DNA from: Cloacibacterium sp964530915
GTDB taxonomy: Bacteria; Bacteroidota; Bacteroidia; Flavobacteriales; Weeksellaceae
DNA length: 9,717 nucleotides
NCBI GenBank assembly: GCA_964530915.1
Contig: CAZHCK010000088.1
Location: forward strand, 1-9,717
Direction of reading: 5' to 3'
This document shows, in pieces, positions 1 through 6,067 of the stretch; the stretch's first letter is position 1; each line of letters starts with the position of its first letter. Below the pieces are notes generated by a model. That model ran no database searches, had not been told where the DNA came from, and saw nothing but the letters and a program-made list of their open reading frames with translations. Made by a program: the position numbers and the translations under genes.

Positions 1-165
1 GTTTCAAATAAATATGAAATTATACAATTAATAATTAAAGAGTTTGAAATGAAAAATGAAATTATTAAGAATGAAATTAGAGATTCGTTACTTAATAATT
101 ATAAAGAATATTTAACAAAAAAAGATGAAATTATTAAACAATTAAAGGAATTAAATGAAATCTAA
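1..165 (+). CDS. C-terminal end of an unrecognised, AT-rich, charged protein (5' end outside window)
   Basis: An open frame runs from the first base of the window to a TAA at 163-165, giving the last 54 residues of a protein. There is an internal ATG at 49-51, but the frame is open to the window edge, so a gene entering from outside is the simpler reading. The residues are dominated by Lys, Glu, Asn and Ile with a heptad-like spacing of Ile/Leu (for example DEIIKQLKELNEI at the end), so the tail is probably helical and may be a coiled coil. I do not recognise the family, and low-complexity K/E/N/I sequence gives little to match. An intrinsic terminator lies 68 bp downstream on the same strand, which supports this being a real gene end. 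Its AT content is visibly higher than that of the housekeeping genes nearby. Confidence 0.55.
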   Translation, partial: VSNKYEIIQLIIKEFEMKNEIIKNEIRDSLLNNYKEYLTKKDEIIKQLKELNEI

Positions 166-233
166 ACATTTTGTTTAAATATGTAAAAGATGAATAAAAA
201 AATCTAAATTTATTTTGACAAGTAAAAAACATT

Positions 234-256
234 GCGTTCCTACGGAACGCTTTTTT
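234..256 (+). terminator. Intrinsic terminator with the GCGTTCC-TAC-GGAACGC hairpin
   Basis: A perfect 7-bp stem (234-240 with 244-250) encloses a 3-nt TAC loop and is followed directly by TTTTTT (251-256). Six A residues at 224-229 lie upstream, so the structure could also work weakly for transcripts arriving from the minus strand, where the T tract begins four bases after the stem. It is best placed to end the partial plus-strand gene at 1-165. Confidence 0.75.
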
Positions 257-284
257 CTCTTATTATTAATTTTTACACACCTAT

Positions 285-298
285 CGTTCCTACGGAAC
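285..298. repeat. Second copy of the palindrome CGTTCCTACGGAAC
   Basis: These 14 bases exactly repeat positions 235-248. The copy here keeps the GTTCC-TAC-GGAAC hairpin (286-290 with 294-298) but loses the outer G-C pair and has no T tract on the plus strand. It lies about 50 bp downstream of the methyltransferase stop codon as transcribed on the minus strand, so it could be a transcript-end hairpin for that gene, or a member of a dispersed intergenic repeat family. Confidence 0.6.
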
Positions 299-348
299 AA
301 GAATTATTTTAAAAATTTCGAAATTATATAATTTGTAAAATTTTGAAA

Positions 349-1113
349 TTACTTTCTTACCACTGGTAAAATTTCGGTTACGTTTAAACCGAATCTTTTT
401 TGTTCTTCTTTAGAAAATTTTTGGGAATAGAAATTTATATCTACTGAGAAACCTACAGATTTTAGTCTTTCAAAATAATCCATTCCGTACCAGCGCACAT
501 GGTCATATTGCCCAAAATGTTTCTGACGTTCTTTTGGGTCTGTAATGGTGAAATCTTCATAAGTTTTCTCTAGAGAATTTTTCATGGGAACTTGCAGAAT
601 TCCCCACCCTCCTTTTTTCATCACTCTGTACAATTCGCTCATCGCTTTCTTGTCATCTATAATGTGTTCCAGAACGTGATTACAAAAAATGACATCAAAA
701 CTTTCTTCTTCAAAAGGTAAATCTAAAATGTCTGCTTTTACATCTACAATCGGCGAAAACAAATCTGCAGAAGTGTATTCTAAATTCTTCATTTTCTTGA
801 ATTTTCTCAAGAATTCTTGCTCTGGAGCAATGTGAAGCACTTTATAATTTTGGGTGAAAAAATCGGTTTCATTTTTTAAATACAACCACATTTGACGATG
901 ACGTTCTAAACTTAAAGTTCCGGGCGAAAGAGCATTTTCGCGTTGTTTTCTGTAACCATAAGGTAAAAATTTACGGTAGGATTTCCCGTCAATCGGGTCG
1001 GTAAATTTATTTCCTTTGAAAAAAAGATAGATTAAAGGGCGAAGAAAAATGCTTAGGTTGATAAGCATAGGTCTTGGAAGTTTATTCAGTAAAAATGATG
1101 CGAGTTTCTTCAT
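349..1113 (-). CDS. Class I SAM-dependent methyltransferase (Methyltransf_11 type)
   Basis: A 254-residue protein that probably transfers a methyl group from S-adenosylmethionine; the acceptor is unknown. The Rossmann-like domain starts near residue 91. LHIAPE (93-98) stands in the place of the glycine-rich motif I, D117 is the acidic end of strand 2, ADILDLPF (127-134) is the motif II region, and FDVIFCNHVLEH (139-150) followed by a LYRVMKKGG segment (161-169) is typical of Methyltransf_11. Residues 1-35 are hydrophobic and basic and could associate with the membrane. Residues 39-75 (DPIDG ... SPGT followed by SLERHR) resemble the zinc-ribbon region seen in relatives, but without its cysteines. 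The ATG at 1111-1113 is the only sensible start. It lies downstream of map but behind a terminator, so it is probably transcribed separately. There is no hint of pathway from its neighbours. Confidence 0.85.
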   Translation of the reverse strand: MKKLASFLLNKLPRPMLINLSIFLRPLIYLFFKGNKFTDPIDGKSYRKFLPYGYRKQRENALSPGTLSLERHRQMWLYLKNETDFFTQNYKVLHIAPEQEFLRKFKKMKNLEYTSADLFSPIVDVKADILDLPFEEESFDVIFCNHVLEHIIDDKKAMSELYRVMKKGGWGILQVPMKNSLEKTYEDFTITDPKERQKHFGQYDHVRWYGMDYFERLKSVGFSVDINFYSQKFSKEEQKRFGLNVTEILPVVRK

Positions 1114-1148
1114 ATAATTTCTAATTCAAATTTAAAAAAATATCACTA

Positions 1149-1179
1149 TAAAAGAATAAAATTATTTTTCTTAATTCAA
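1149..1179 (-). promoter_or_regulatory. Weak candidate promoter for the methyltransferase gene
   Basis: Between the map terminator and the methyltransferase ATG, the minus strand has a TTG (1177-1179) and, 18 bases on, TATTCTTTTA (1149-1158), which only loosely resembles the Bacteroidota -7 box TAnnTTTG. A promoter is expected here because of the terminator upstream, but the match is poor. Confidence 0.25.
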
Positions 1180-1192
1180 CTTTTATCTTTAG

Positions 1193-1222
1193 AAAATAAA
1201 AAAAGCAGACAAAAGTCTGCTT
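1193..1222 (-). terminator. Intrinsic terminator after map
   Basis: On the minus strand an 8-bp perfect stem, AAGCAGAC paired with GTCTGCTT (1215-1222 with 1203-1210) around a TTTT loop, is followed by a long T-rich run (1202 down to 1193). It begins 26 bp after the map stop codon and should end the HAD-map transcript before the methyltransferase gene. Confidence 0.85.
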
Positions 1223-1248
1223 GTATATTGATTATGAATGAAGTATTT

Positions 1249-2058
1249 CTAAAAATCCATGGTAAATGGTTCTTCTTCATTGCTGGTAATCCCTAATGCT
1301 TCGTAAATATATTTGAAGGTAGAAAGTAAAACAGGTTTTCCATTAATCACCGCTACATCATGTTCAAAATGTGCAGAAGGTGTCTTGTCTAATGAAGTTA
1401 CCGTCCATCCATCTTTGTGGAATTTTACCTGATGCGTCCCCAGATTAACCATAGGTTCTATGGCGACAACTAGACCATCTTTGATGACTTTTCCGCTGCC
1501 TTTTCTTCCATAATTAGGAACTTGAGGATCTTCGTGCATGGTTCTACCCAAACCGTGACCTACCAATTCTCTTACCACTCCATAACCATGTTTTTCGCAA
1601 TGCGTTTGAATAGCGTTTGAAATATCTCCTATTCTTTTTCCGCGAACACATTGTTCTATTCCTTTGTAAAGTGATTCTTTGGTTACTTGAAGTAATTTTT
1701 TAGTTTCTGGTGCAACTGCTCCCACTTCGAATGAATAGGCATGGTCACCATAAAAACCATTCATATAAACACCACAATCTACAGAAAGAATGTCTCCTTC
1801 TTCAAGCGGAATATCTTTTGGGATTCCGTGAACTACCTCTTCATTGGGAGAGATACAAAGTGAATTTGGGAAACCATACATTCCTAAAAATGCAGGCTCA
1901 CCACCATGATCTTTGATAAAATCGTGAGCTAATTTATCTAAATGTAATGTGGTAACTCCTGGTTTAATTTCTGCAGCAATCATTCCTAAAGTTTTAGAAA
2001 CAAGCTGAGCACTTTCGCGCATTAAACGGAGTTCTTCTATTGTTTTAAGTATAATCAT
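1249..2058 (-). CDS. map: Methionine aminopeptidase, type I
   Basis: A 269-residue cytoplasmic metalloenzyme that removes the initiator methionine from new proteins when the second residue is small. All five metal ligands of the pita-bread fold are present: D94 (in SVDCGV), D105 (in YGDHAYSF), H168 (in VGHGLGR), E201 (in AIEPM) and E232 (in FEHDVAV). They have the same spacing as in E. coli MetAP (D97, D108, H171, E204, E235), with a constant offset of three. H77 (VVHGIP) and H175 (RTMHEDP) match the substrate-side histidines. There is no N-terminal extension, so it is a short type Ia enzyme with a C-terminal tail of about 20 residues. It begins 35 bp after the HAD gene with no promoter or terminator between them, so the two are probably cotranscribed. 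The leader before the ATG is A-rich with no Shine-Dalgarno sequence. Confidence 0.97.
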   Translation of the reverse strand: MIILKTIEELRLMRESAQLVSKTLGMIAAEIKPGVTTLHLDKLAHDFIKDHGGEPAFLGMYGFPNSLCISPNEEVVHGIPKDIPLEEGDILSVDCGVYMNGFYGDHAYSFEVGAVAPETKKLLQVTKESLYKGIEQCVRGKRIGDISNAIQTHCEKHGYGVVRELVGHGLGRTMHEDPQVPNYGRKGSGKVIKDGLVVAIEPMVNLGTHQVKFHKDGWTVTSLDKTPSAHFEHDVAVINGKPVLLSTFKYIYEALGITSNEEEPFTMDF

Positions 2059-2093
2059 TTTTTAAAATTTGAAATTAGAGATTTTAGCTTTTT

Positions 2094-2525
2094 CTACCAA
2101 AATAAACCTCTTTTCTTTTCTTTTTTCATTTTAGAATAAGCTAAAACTTCGCCTCCTTCTACTCTGAATTCTATTCTTTCAGTGATGATATTGTAGATTT
2201 CTCCCCAACCTGGAAAACCTCCTAAATTTCTATCATCTATAAATAAATCTGCATCTATTTTTCTGGATTGAGTTTCATCATCAAAGATTTCACCTTCGAA
2301 ACTAGAATTTACAGCGTAAAATTCTACTCCATTTTTTCTACAAAATTCTACCGCTTCTTCTAAAGACTTACCGTGTCTATAAGTCCAAAGAATTAATCGA
2401 TATCCTTCGGATTGTAATTTTTTCAGGGTTTCAAAAGCGAAAATTTTTGGTTTTCCAATTGATGGATAAGCATCTTCTACAATGGTTCCATCAAAGTCTA
2501 TAGCGAGTTTTTTATTACTTAACAT
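2094..2525 (-). CDS. Small HAD-superfamily hydrolase, BT0820 type
   Basis: A 143-residue protein with the HAD phosphatase core and no cap domain. Motif I is DFDGT (10-14), with D10 as the expected nucleophile and D12 as the acid/base. Motif II is the threonine in LILWTYR (T49), K89 fits motif III, and DLFIDDRN (93-100) supplies the motif IV aspartates (D97, D98). The spacing and the phrases AIDFDGTIVE and ADLFIDDRN match the Bacteroides protein BT0820 family, whose natural substrate is, as far as I know, not established; small phosphorylated metabolites are plausible. The lysine-rich C-terminus (132-143) is a short extension. It is the first gene of a probable two-gene unit with map, has a good -7 box just upstream, and is insulated from the response regulator gene by a terminator. 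Confidence 0.85.
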   Translation of the reverse strand: MLSNKKLAIDFDGTIVEDAYPSIGKPKIFAFETLKKLQSEGYRLILWTYRHGKSLEEAVEFCRKNGVEFYAVNSSFEGEIFDDETQSRKIDADLFIDDRNLGGFPGWGEIYNIITERIEFRVEGGEVLAYSKMKKEKKRGLFW

Positions 2526-2544
2526 TCTACTGATTTAGTTTTTG

Positions 2545-2552
2545 CAAATATA
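2545..2552 (-). promoter_or_regulatory. Candidate -7 box (TATATTTG) for the HAD-map unit
   Basis: On the minus strand TATATTTG is an exact match to the Bacteroidota -7 consensus TAnnTTTG, ending 19 bases before the HAD start codon. There is no clear TTG at the expected -33 position, which falls inside the T tract and hairpin of the terminator for the preceding gene. Terminator and promoter therefore share this 68-bp gap. Confidence 0.5.
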
Positions 2553-2586
2553 AGAAATAAAAAAAGGCTAATAAAATAAGCCTTTT
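2553..2586 (-). terminator. Intrinsic terminator after the response regulator gene
   Basis: On the minus strand AAAAGGCT (2586-2579) pairs with AGCCTTTT (2569-2562) around a 9-nt AT-rich loop, followed by more T residues and ATTTC. It starts 8 bp after the response regulator stop codon, so it closes the kinase-regulator unit. Confidence 0.75.
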
Positions 2587-2593
2587 AGAAATA

Positions 2594-3259
2594 TTAAATC
2601 CATTTATTTTTATAAGCCAGATTCATGACTTGACTTCTGGAATTAAGATGCAGTTTTTTATAAATATTATTCACGTGAGTTCTCACTGTATTAGGACTGA
2701 TGAACAATTTTTCAGCAATTTCGTGATGGTTATACCCTTTTACCACTTCTCTTAGAATTTCCATTTCTCGGTCGCTTAATTGGTGGTCTATAATCGCATT
2801 CTGCATACTTGCAGTAGGTTTTGGCGTATCTCTTAGCAAATCCATTGCTCTTCTTGCAATGGCTGGACTCATAGGAATTCCATCAAACTGAACCACATTT
2901 TTCATAGCTTCTACTATGTTTACCGCTTTGTCTTCTTTGAGCAAATAACCACTGGCTCCAGCTTTAATAGCTTCGAAAATTTTATCATCATCTTCATAAA
3001 TCGTTAAAACAATGTATTTAATTTCTGGAAATTTAATAGAAGCAGAAGCTATGGTAACAATTCCATCGAGAATAGGCATTTCTAAATCCATCAATACCAC
3101 TTGAGGATAATCTCCTTTGGGAAGACTTTCTAATTTATCAAAAAAATCTTCTCCATTTGTGGCTTCGAATACTAAAAATACGTCTTGATAGGGCGATAAT
3201 TTTTCTTTAATCGTAATTCTATTAATCTGATTATCATCTACTATTGCTACTTTTATCAT
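2594..3259 (-). CDS. LuxR/NarL-family response regulator transcription factor
   Basis: A 221-residue DNA-binding regulator. The N-terminal receiver domain (about 1-120) has the acidic pair D8-D9, the phosphoacceptor D58 (in VLMDLEMP), T86 (in VLTIYE) and K108 (in YLLKED), so it should be phosphorylatable. A linker (about 125-158) leads to a GerE/LuxR helix-turn-helix: LSDREMEIL (161-169), then IAEKLFISPNTVRTHVNNIYKKL (181-203). This is a complete NarL/FixJ architecture of normal length. It follows the sensor kinase gene by 65 bp with no hairpin between them, and HisKA_3 kinases normally partner such regulators, so the pair is very probably cognate. Its target genes cannot be read from this window. 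Confidence 0.93.
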   Translation of the reverse strand: MIKVAIVDDNQINRITIKEKLSPYQDVFLVFEATNGEDFFDKLESLPKGDYPQVVLMDLEMPILDGIVTIASASIKFPEIKYIVLTIYEDDDKIFEAIKAGASGYLLKEDKAVNIVEAMKNVVQFDGIPMSPAIARRAMDLLRDTPKPTASMQNAIIDHQLSDREMEILREVVKGYNHHEIAEKLFISPNTVRTHVNNIYKKLHLNSRSQVMNLAYKNKWI

Positions 3260-3277
3260 GGCTCTTTAATGGTTTTA

Positions 3278-3307
3278 CAATATATTTTTTTTGTTTTTTA
3301 AAATCAA
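3278..3307 (-). promoter_or_regulatory. Very tentative internal promoter before the response regulator gene
   Basis: In the 65-bp gap after the kinase, the minus strand has TTG (3307-3305), a 20-base A-rich spacer, and TATATTG (3284-3278), a near match to TAnnTTTG missing one T. It would place a start site only about 10 bases before the ATG. A-rich spacers make chance matches likely. Confidence 0.2.
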
Positions 3308-3324
3308 TACTACAAATTACGTAT

Positions 3325-6015
3325 TTACATTTCATAGAGTTCTATGGTGGTACCAGAAGCATCTGAATAAATATTAAGCTTAAATCCTAACTCTCTTGCT
3401 CTTTCTTTCATATTGATTAACCCATTACCTTCTCTAAGATTATCAGGATTAAATCCTTGCCCATTATCTTTGATATAGATGATGATTTTATTTTTTGAAA
3501 TTACATTAATTTCTACTTTGTTAGCATGAGCATGTTTGTATACATTTTGAAGCGCTTCTTGAATTATTCTGAAAATTCCGCTTCCTTTAGTTGCATCAAA
3601 CTTTCTGTTATTTTCTATTTCTTCTTCAAAAATGATTTTTATATCATCTGTTTGTAAAAATTTCAGCGCATAACTTTTAAAATTATCATAAAGCGCAATA
3701 AGATTGGTATCTTTATTTCCTAAAACCCAAATGGTTTGTCTTAGAAGAGCAAGTATTTTTTCGGCGTCTAATCTTACATCATCATACGTTACAGCAGTAC
3801 CAATAGTATTTTCTGAATTTTTAATTTTATCAATTTTAGAAATTAAACTGGTAACATAGGCACCAATATTATCGTGTAAATCTCTACTGATTCTTTTTCT
3901 TTCGTTTTCTAATTGATGCTTAACTCTGAGTTGATTTAATCTCTTAATGTACTTCTTCTTATTGATTTCGTTTACATAATTATATAAAAACAAACCAGCT
4001 ACTAAAAGGGTAAACATAATAAACCACCATCTTATATAGAAAGGTCCTAAAACTGTAAATTCTATTTTATTAGGCATCACTTTTTCATAGCCGTCTTCAT
4101 TTACAGATTTTATTTGTAATGAATATTTCCCTTGGTCTATGTGAGTAAACTTAAGTGTTCTAGGTTCTTTAAAGGGTTTCCATGCATCTTTATTAATTTT
4201 ATAAAATAAAGTAGTTTTCCCTAAAAAATTTTTATCTACTGAGGAAAATACAAATTGTATATCACGGTTATGGTCTTCAAAATAGATATTGTCTTTAATA
4301 TTAATTTCTTCTCCATCATGAAGAATTTTTGAAATTTCAGTAGATTTCACCAAAGTATTGGGAACAATTTTATTGAGATCAATGATTGTAATTTTGTTTT
4401 TAGAAACTACCGTAAGTTTATGATCAGAAGCGGAATAATCTCCTTTTAAAATCAAATCTTCATGATTATCTAAAATTCTAATAGAACCAATGGGTTTTAA
4501 AATATTTTTGGTTTTCAGCAATAAATCTTTGTCAGTCAAAACCCAAATTCTATTTTTAGTATCTCTAAAAATCAATCGTGTAAGATTCCCACTAAATCCT
4601 TCTTCTGCTTTAAAAGTTTTGATTATTTTATTGTTATACCATTGTGCGATTCCTTTTCTAGCCCCAATATAAACAGTATCTGTATCTGCAAAAACGGTCG
4701 TTACAAAATTACTGTGTAAACCATTTTTTTTACTGATATGACTTATAAAATTAAGTTTTTCATTAAGGATAGAAAGACCAGATTCATAAGAAACTAAACC
4801 AAAACCTTGTTTAATTTTAAAGAAATTCTCAATATTATCAAAAGGTTTGTTTTGATATTTAGTCACGGAATTTCCATTCTTCACAAAAAAACCACCTCCA
4901 TAAGTGGTGAAAATAATCTGACTGTTGAATTTTAAAATCTTAGAAACACCAGCAGTAAAAGGGAATAAATCTATGAATTGCAATTGATTGCCATTCATTT
5001 TATAGGTTTCTAATCCAGCAAACGAACCTAAATAAAGAAAATCACCGTCTAAATGGAAAGTAAGTGCATCTTTTCTAAGTAAAACTTTTGACAGTATCTT
5101 GTCATCTTGAATGACGTATAAAAAACCATCTGCAAGAATATATTGTTTATTTTTAAAAGTTAAAATCCGTCTAGCATTTATACTTTTATGGTTGAAAGTT
5201 ATTTTCGGGTTGTTATTACGAATAATAGAAATACCACCTCCCAGTGTAGAAATAATCACATCATTCTTAGAAGTTTTTAAGATATGATTAATGCTGTTAT
5301 TTCCCAGTCCATTTTTTTCGGAAAGCGTATCTATGATTTTACCATTTTGCTTTCTAATAATGAAATTTTCTATTTTTTCTAACGTAAAACGATTAAGAAC
5401 AATTTTATCATTTTGTAATAAAAAATCTCGATCAGCCAGTTTGATTTTTGAATTCTTTCCTTTAAGAAAAATACTATTTTGTTCAATGTACAAAGGAATT
5501 AATGTCTTAACATTACTGATATCAATAGCATAAAACTTCTCCTGATTTGTTTTATGATTTACTCCATTAATTAAGATATAATTGCTGTTATAATTAGAAA
5601 TTTTGAAATCCCTCAATATCAAATTACCTAAACTTGGATATTTTACTGTAATCCTTCTTTTATTGGTGTCAAAATAATATAATCCTCTTTCTGAAAGATA
5701 AATCAACAATCCATTTTTTTTATCTGCAATCGCTTTATTAATGTAGTTTCCGGGCATTCCATTATCTACATCTAGTGTAATCCATTCTCCATCTTGATAA
5801 GTAGCAAGACCTTTATCTGTTCCTAACCAAATCACTCCATTTTGGTCTTCATTGGCATTAAAAACATAATTGCTAGGCAGACCTTCTGTCTCGGTAATAT
5901 TTTCGATAATAGAAGCCTCTTGAGAAAAAAGAAAAGAAGAGAGAACAATAAAAAATAAGCCAACTACTTTTTTGTTTTTGGAATAAAGGTACTTATAAAA
6001 AAAATTAGCCAACAT
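3325..6015 (-). CDS. Beta-propeller/Y_Y_Y sensor histidine kinase (HisKA_3 type)
   Basis: An 896-residue membrane sensor kinase. Residues 14-31 form a signal sequence (KK, hydrophobic core, ending FLFSQ). Residues about 35-550 are a degenerate beta-propeller of the Reg_prop kind, with recurring GLPSN-like turns (EGLPSN 44-49, NGLGNNSI 235-242, NGLHSNFV 431-438, EGFSGNLT 472-479) and blades such as GVIWLGTDKGL. Residues about 575-655 fit the Y_Y_Y domain. One transmembrane helix lies at about 661-680, then a short coiled coil. The HisKA_3 dimerisation domain holds the phosphoacceptor H714 in SRDLHDNIG, and the ATPase domain shows the N box (E820-N824), DNGQG (850-854) and GNGLINMKERA (863-873). 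No receiver or DNA-binding domain is fused, unlike the hybrid systems of Bacteroides that sense glycans; the separate regulator gene follows. The ligand is unknown. The ATG at 6013-6015 is the only start that keeps the signal sequence, yet it lies inside a hairpin. Confidence 0.92.
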   Translation of the reverse strand: MLANFFYKYLYSKNKKVVGLFFIVLSSFLFSQEASIIENITETEGLPSNYVFNANEDQNGVIWLGTDKGLATYQDGEWITLDVDNGMPGNYINKAIADKKNGLLIYLSERGLYYFDTNKRRITVKYPSLGNLILRDFKISNYNSNYILINGVNHKTNQEKFYAIDISNVKTLIPLYIEQNSIFLKGKNSKIKLADRDFLLQNDKIVLNRFTLEKIENFIIRKQNGKIIDTLSEKNGLGNNSINHILKTSKNDVIISTLGGGISIIRNNNPKITFNHKSINARRILTFKNKQYILADGFLYVIQDDKILSKVLLRKDALTFHLDGDFLYLGSFAGLETYKMNGNQLQFIDLFPFTAGVSKILKFNSQIIFTTYGGGFFVKNGNSVTKYQNKPFDNIENFFKIKQGFGLVSYESGLSILNEKLNFISHISKKNGLHSNFVTTVFADTDTVYIGARKGIAQWYNNKIIKTFKAEEGFSGNLTRLIFRDTKNRIWVLTDKDLLLKTKNILKPIGSIRILDNHEDLILKGDYSASDHKLTVVSKNKITIIDLNKIVPNTLVKSTEISKILHDGEEINIKDNIYFEDHNRDIQFVFSSVDKNFLGKTTLFYKINKDAWKPFKEPRTLKFTHIDQGKYSLQIKSVNEDGYEKVMPNKIEFTVLGPFYIRWWFIMFTLLVAGLFLYNYVNEINKKKYIKRLNQLRVKHQLENERKRISRDLHDNIGAYVTSLISKIDKIKNSENTIGTAVTYDDVRLDAEKILALLRQTIWVLGNKDTNLIALYDNFKSYALKFLQTDDIKIIFEEEIENNRKFDATKGSGIFRIIQEALQNVYKHAHANKVEINVISKNKIIIYIKDNGQGFNPDNLREGNGLINMKERARELGFKLNIYSDASGTTIELYEM

Positions 6016-6035
6016 AATGATTATTAGTTGGCTAA
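5997..6035 (-). terminator. Hairpin plus U8 tract over the kinase start codon; probable gpmI terminator
   Basis: On the minus strand TTAGCCAAC (6035-6027) and GTTGGCTAA (6013-6005) are a perfect 9-bp inverted repeat with a 13-nt loop, followed at once by eight T residues (6004-5997). It starts 32 bp after the gpmI stop and has the shape of an intrinsic terminator. The 3' arm begins with the G of the kinase ATG and covers codons 2-4, so the same RNA fold would also hide the kinase start in read-through transcripts. Confidence 0.6.
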
Positions 6036-6040
6036 AGTTA
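6033..6040 (-). promoter_or_regulatory. Candidate -7 box (TAACTTTA) for the kinase-regulator unit
   Basis: On the minus strand TAACTTTA differs from TAnnTTTG only in the last base and lies 17 bases before the kinase ATG. A start site about seven bases downstream (near 6026) would fall just after the 5' arm of the hairpin at 6027-6035, so transcripts from this promoter could not form it. I see no clear -33 TTG. Confidence 0.35.
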
Positions 6041-6067
6041 ATAAATTATTTTAAAAATTTGAAATTT

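Noticed and set aside
1710..1916. A 68-codon plus-strand frame inside map
   Set aside because: The map gene on the other strand has all catalytic residues; the plus-strand translation is low quality and has no leader signals. The same applies to the frames at 4490-4672, 5291-5533, 6218-6415 and 8642-8839.
2402..2411. TCCTTCGGA inside the HAD gene, similar to the intergenic hairpin core
   Set aside because: It is shorter than the intergenic copies and encodes conserved-looking protein sequence (SEGYR), so it is most likely coincidence.
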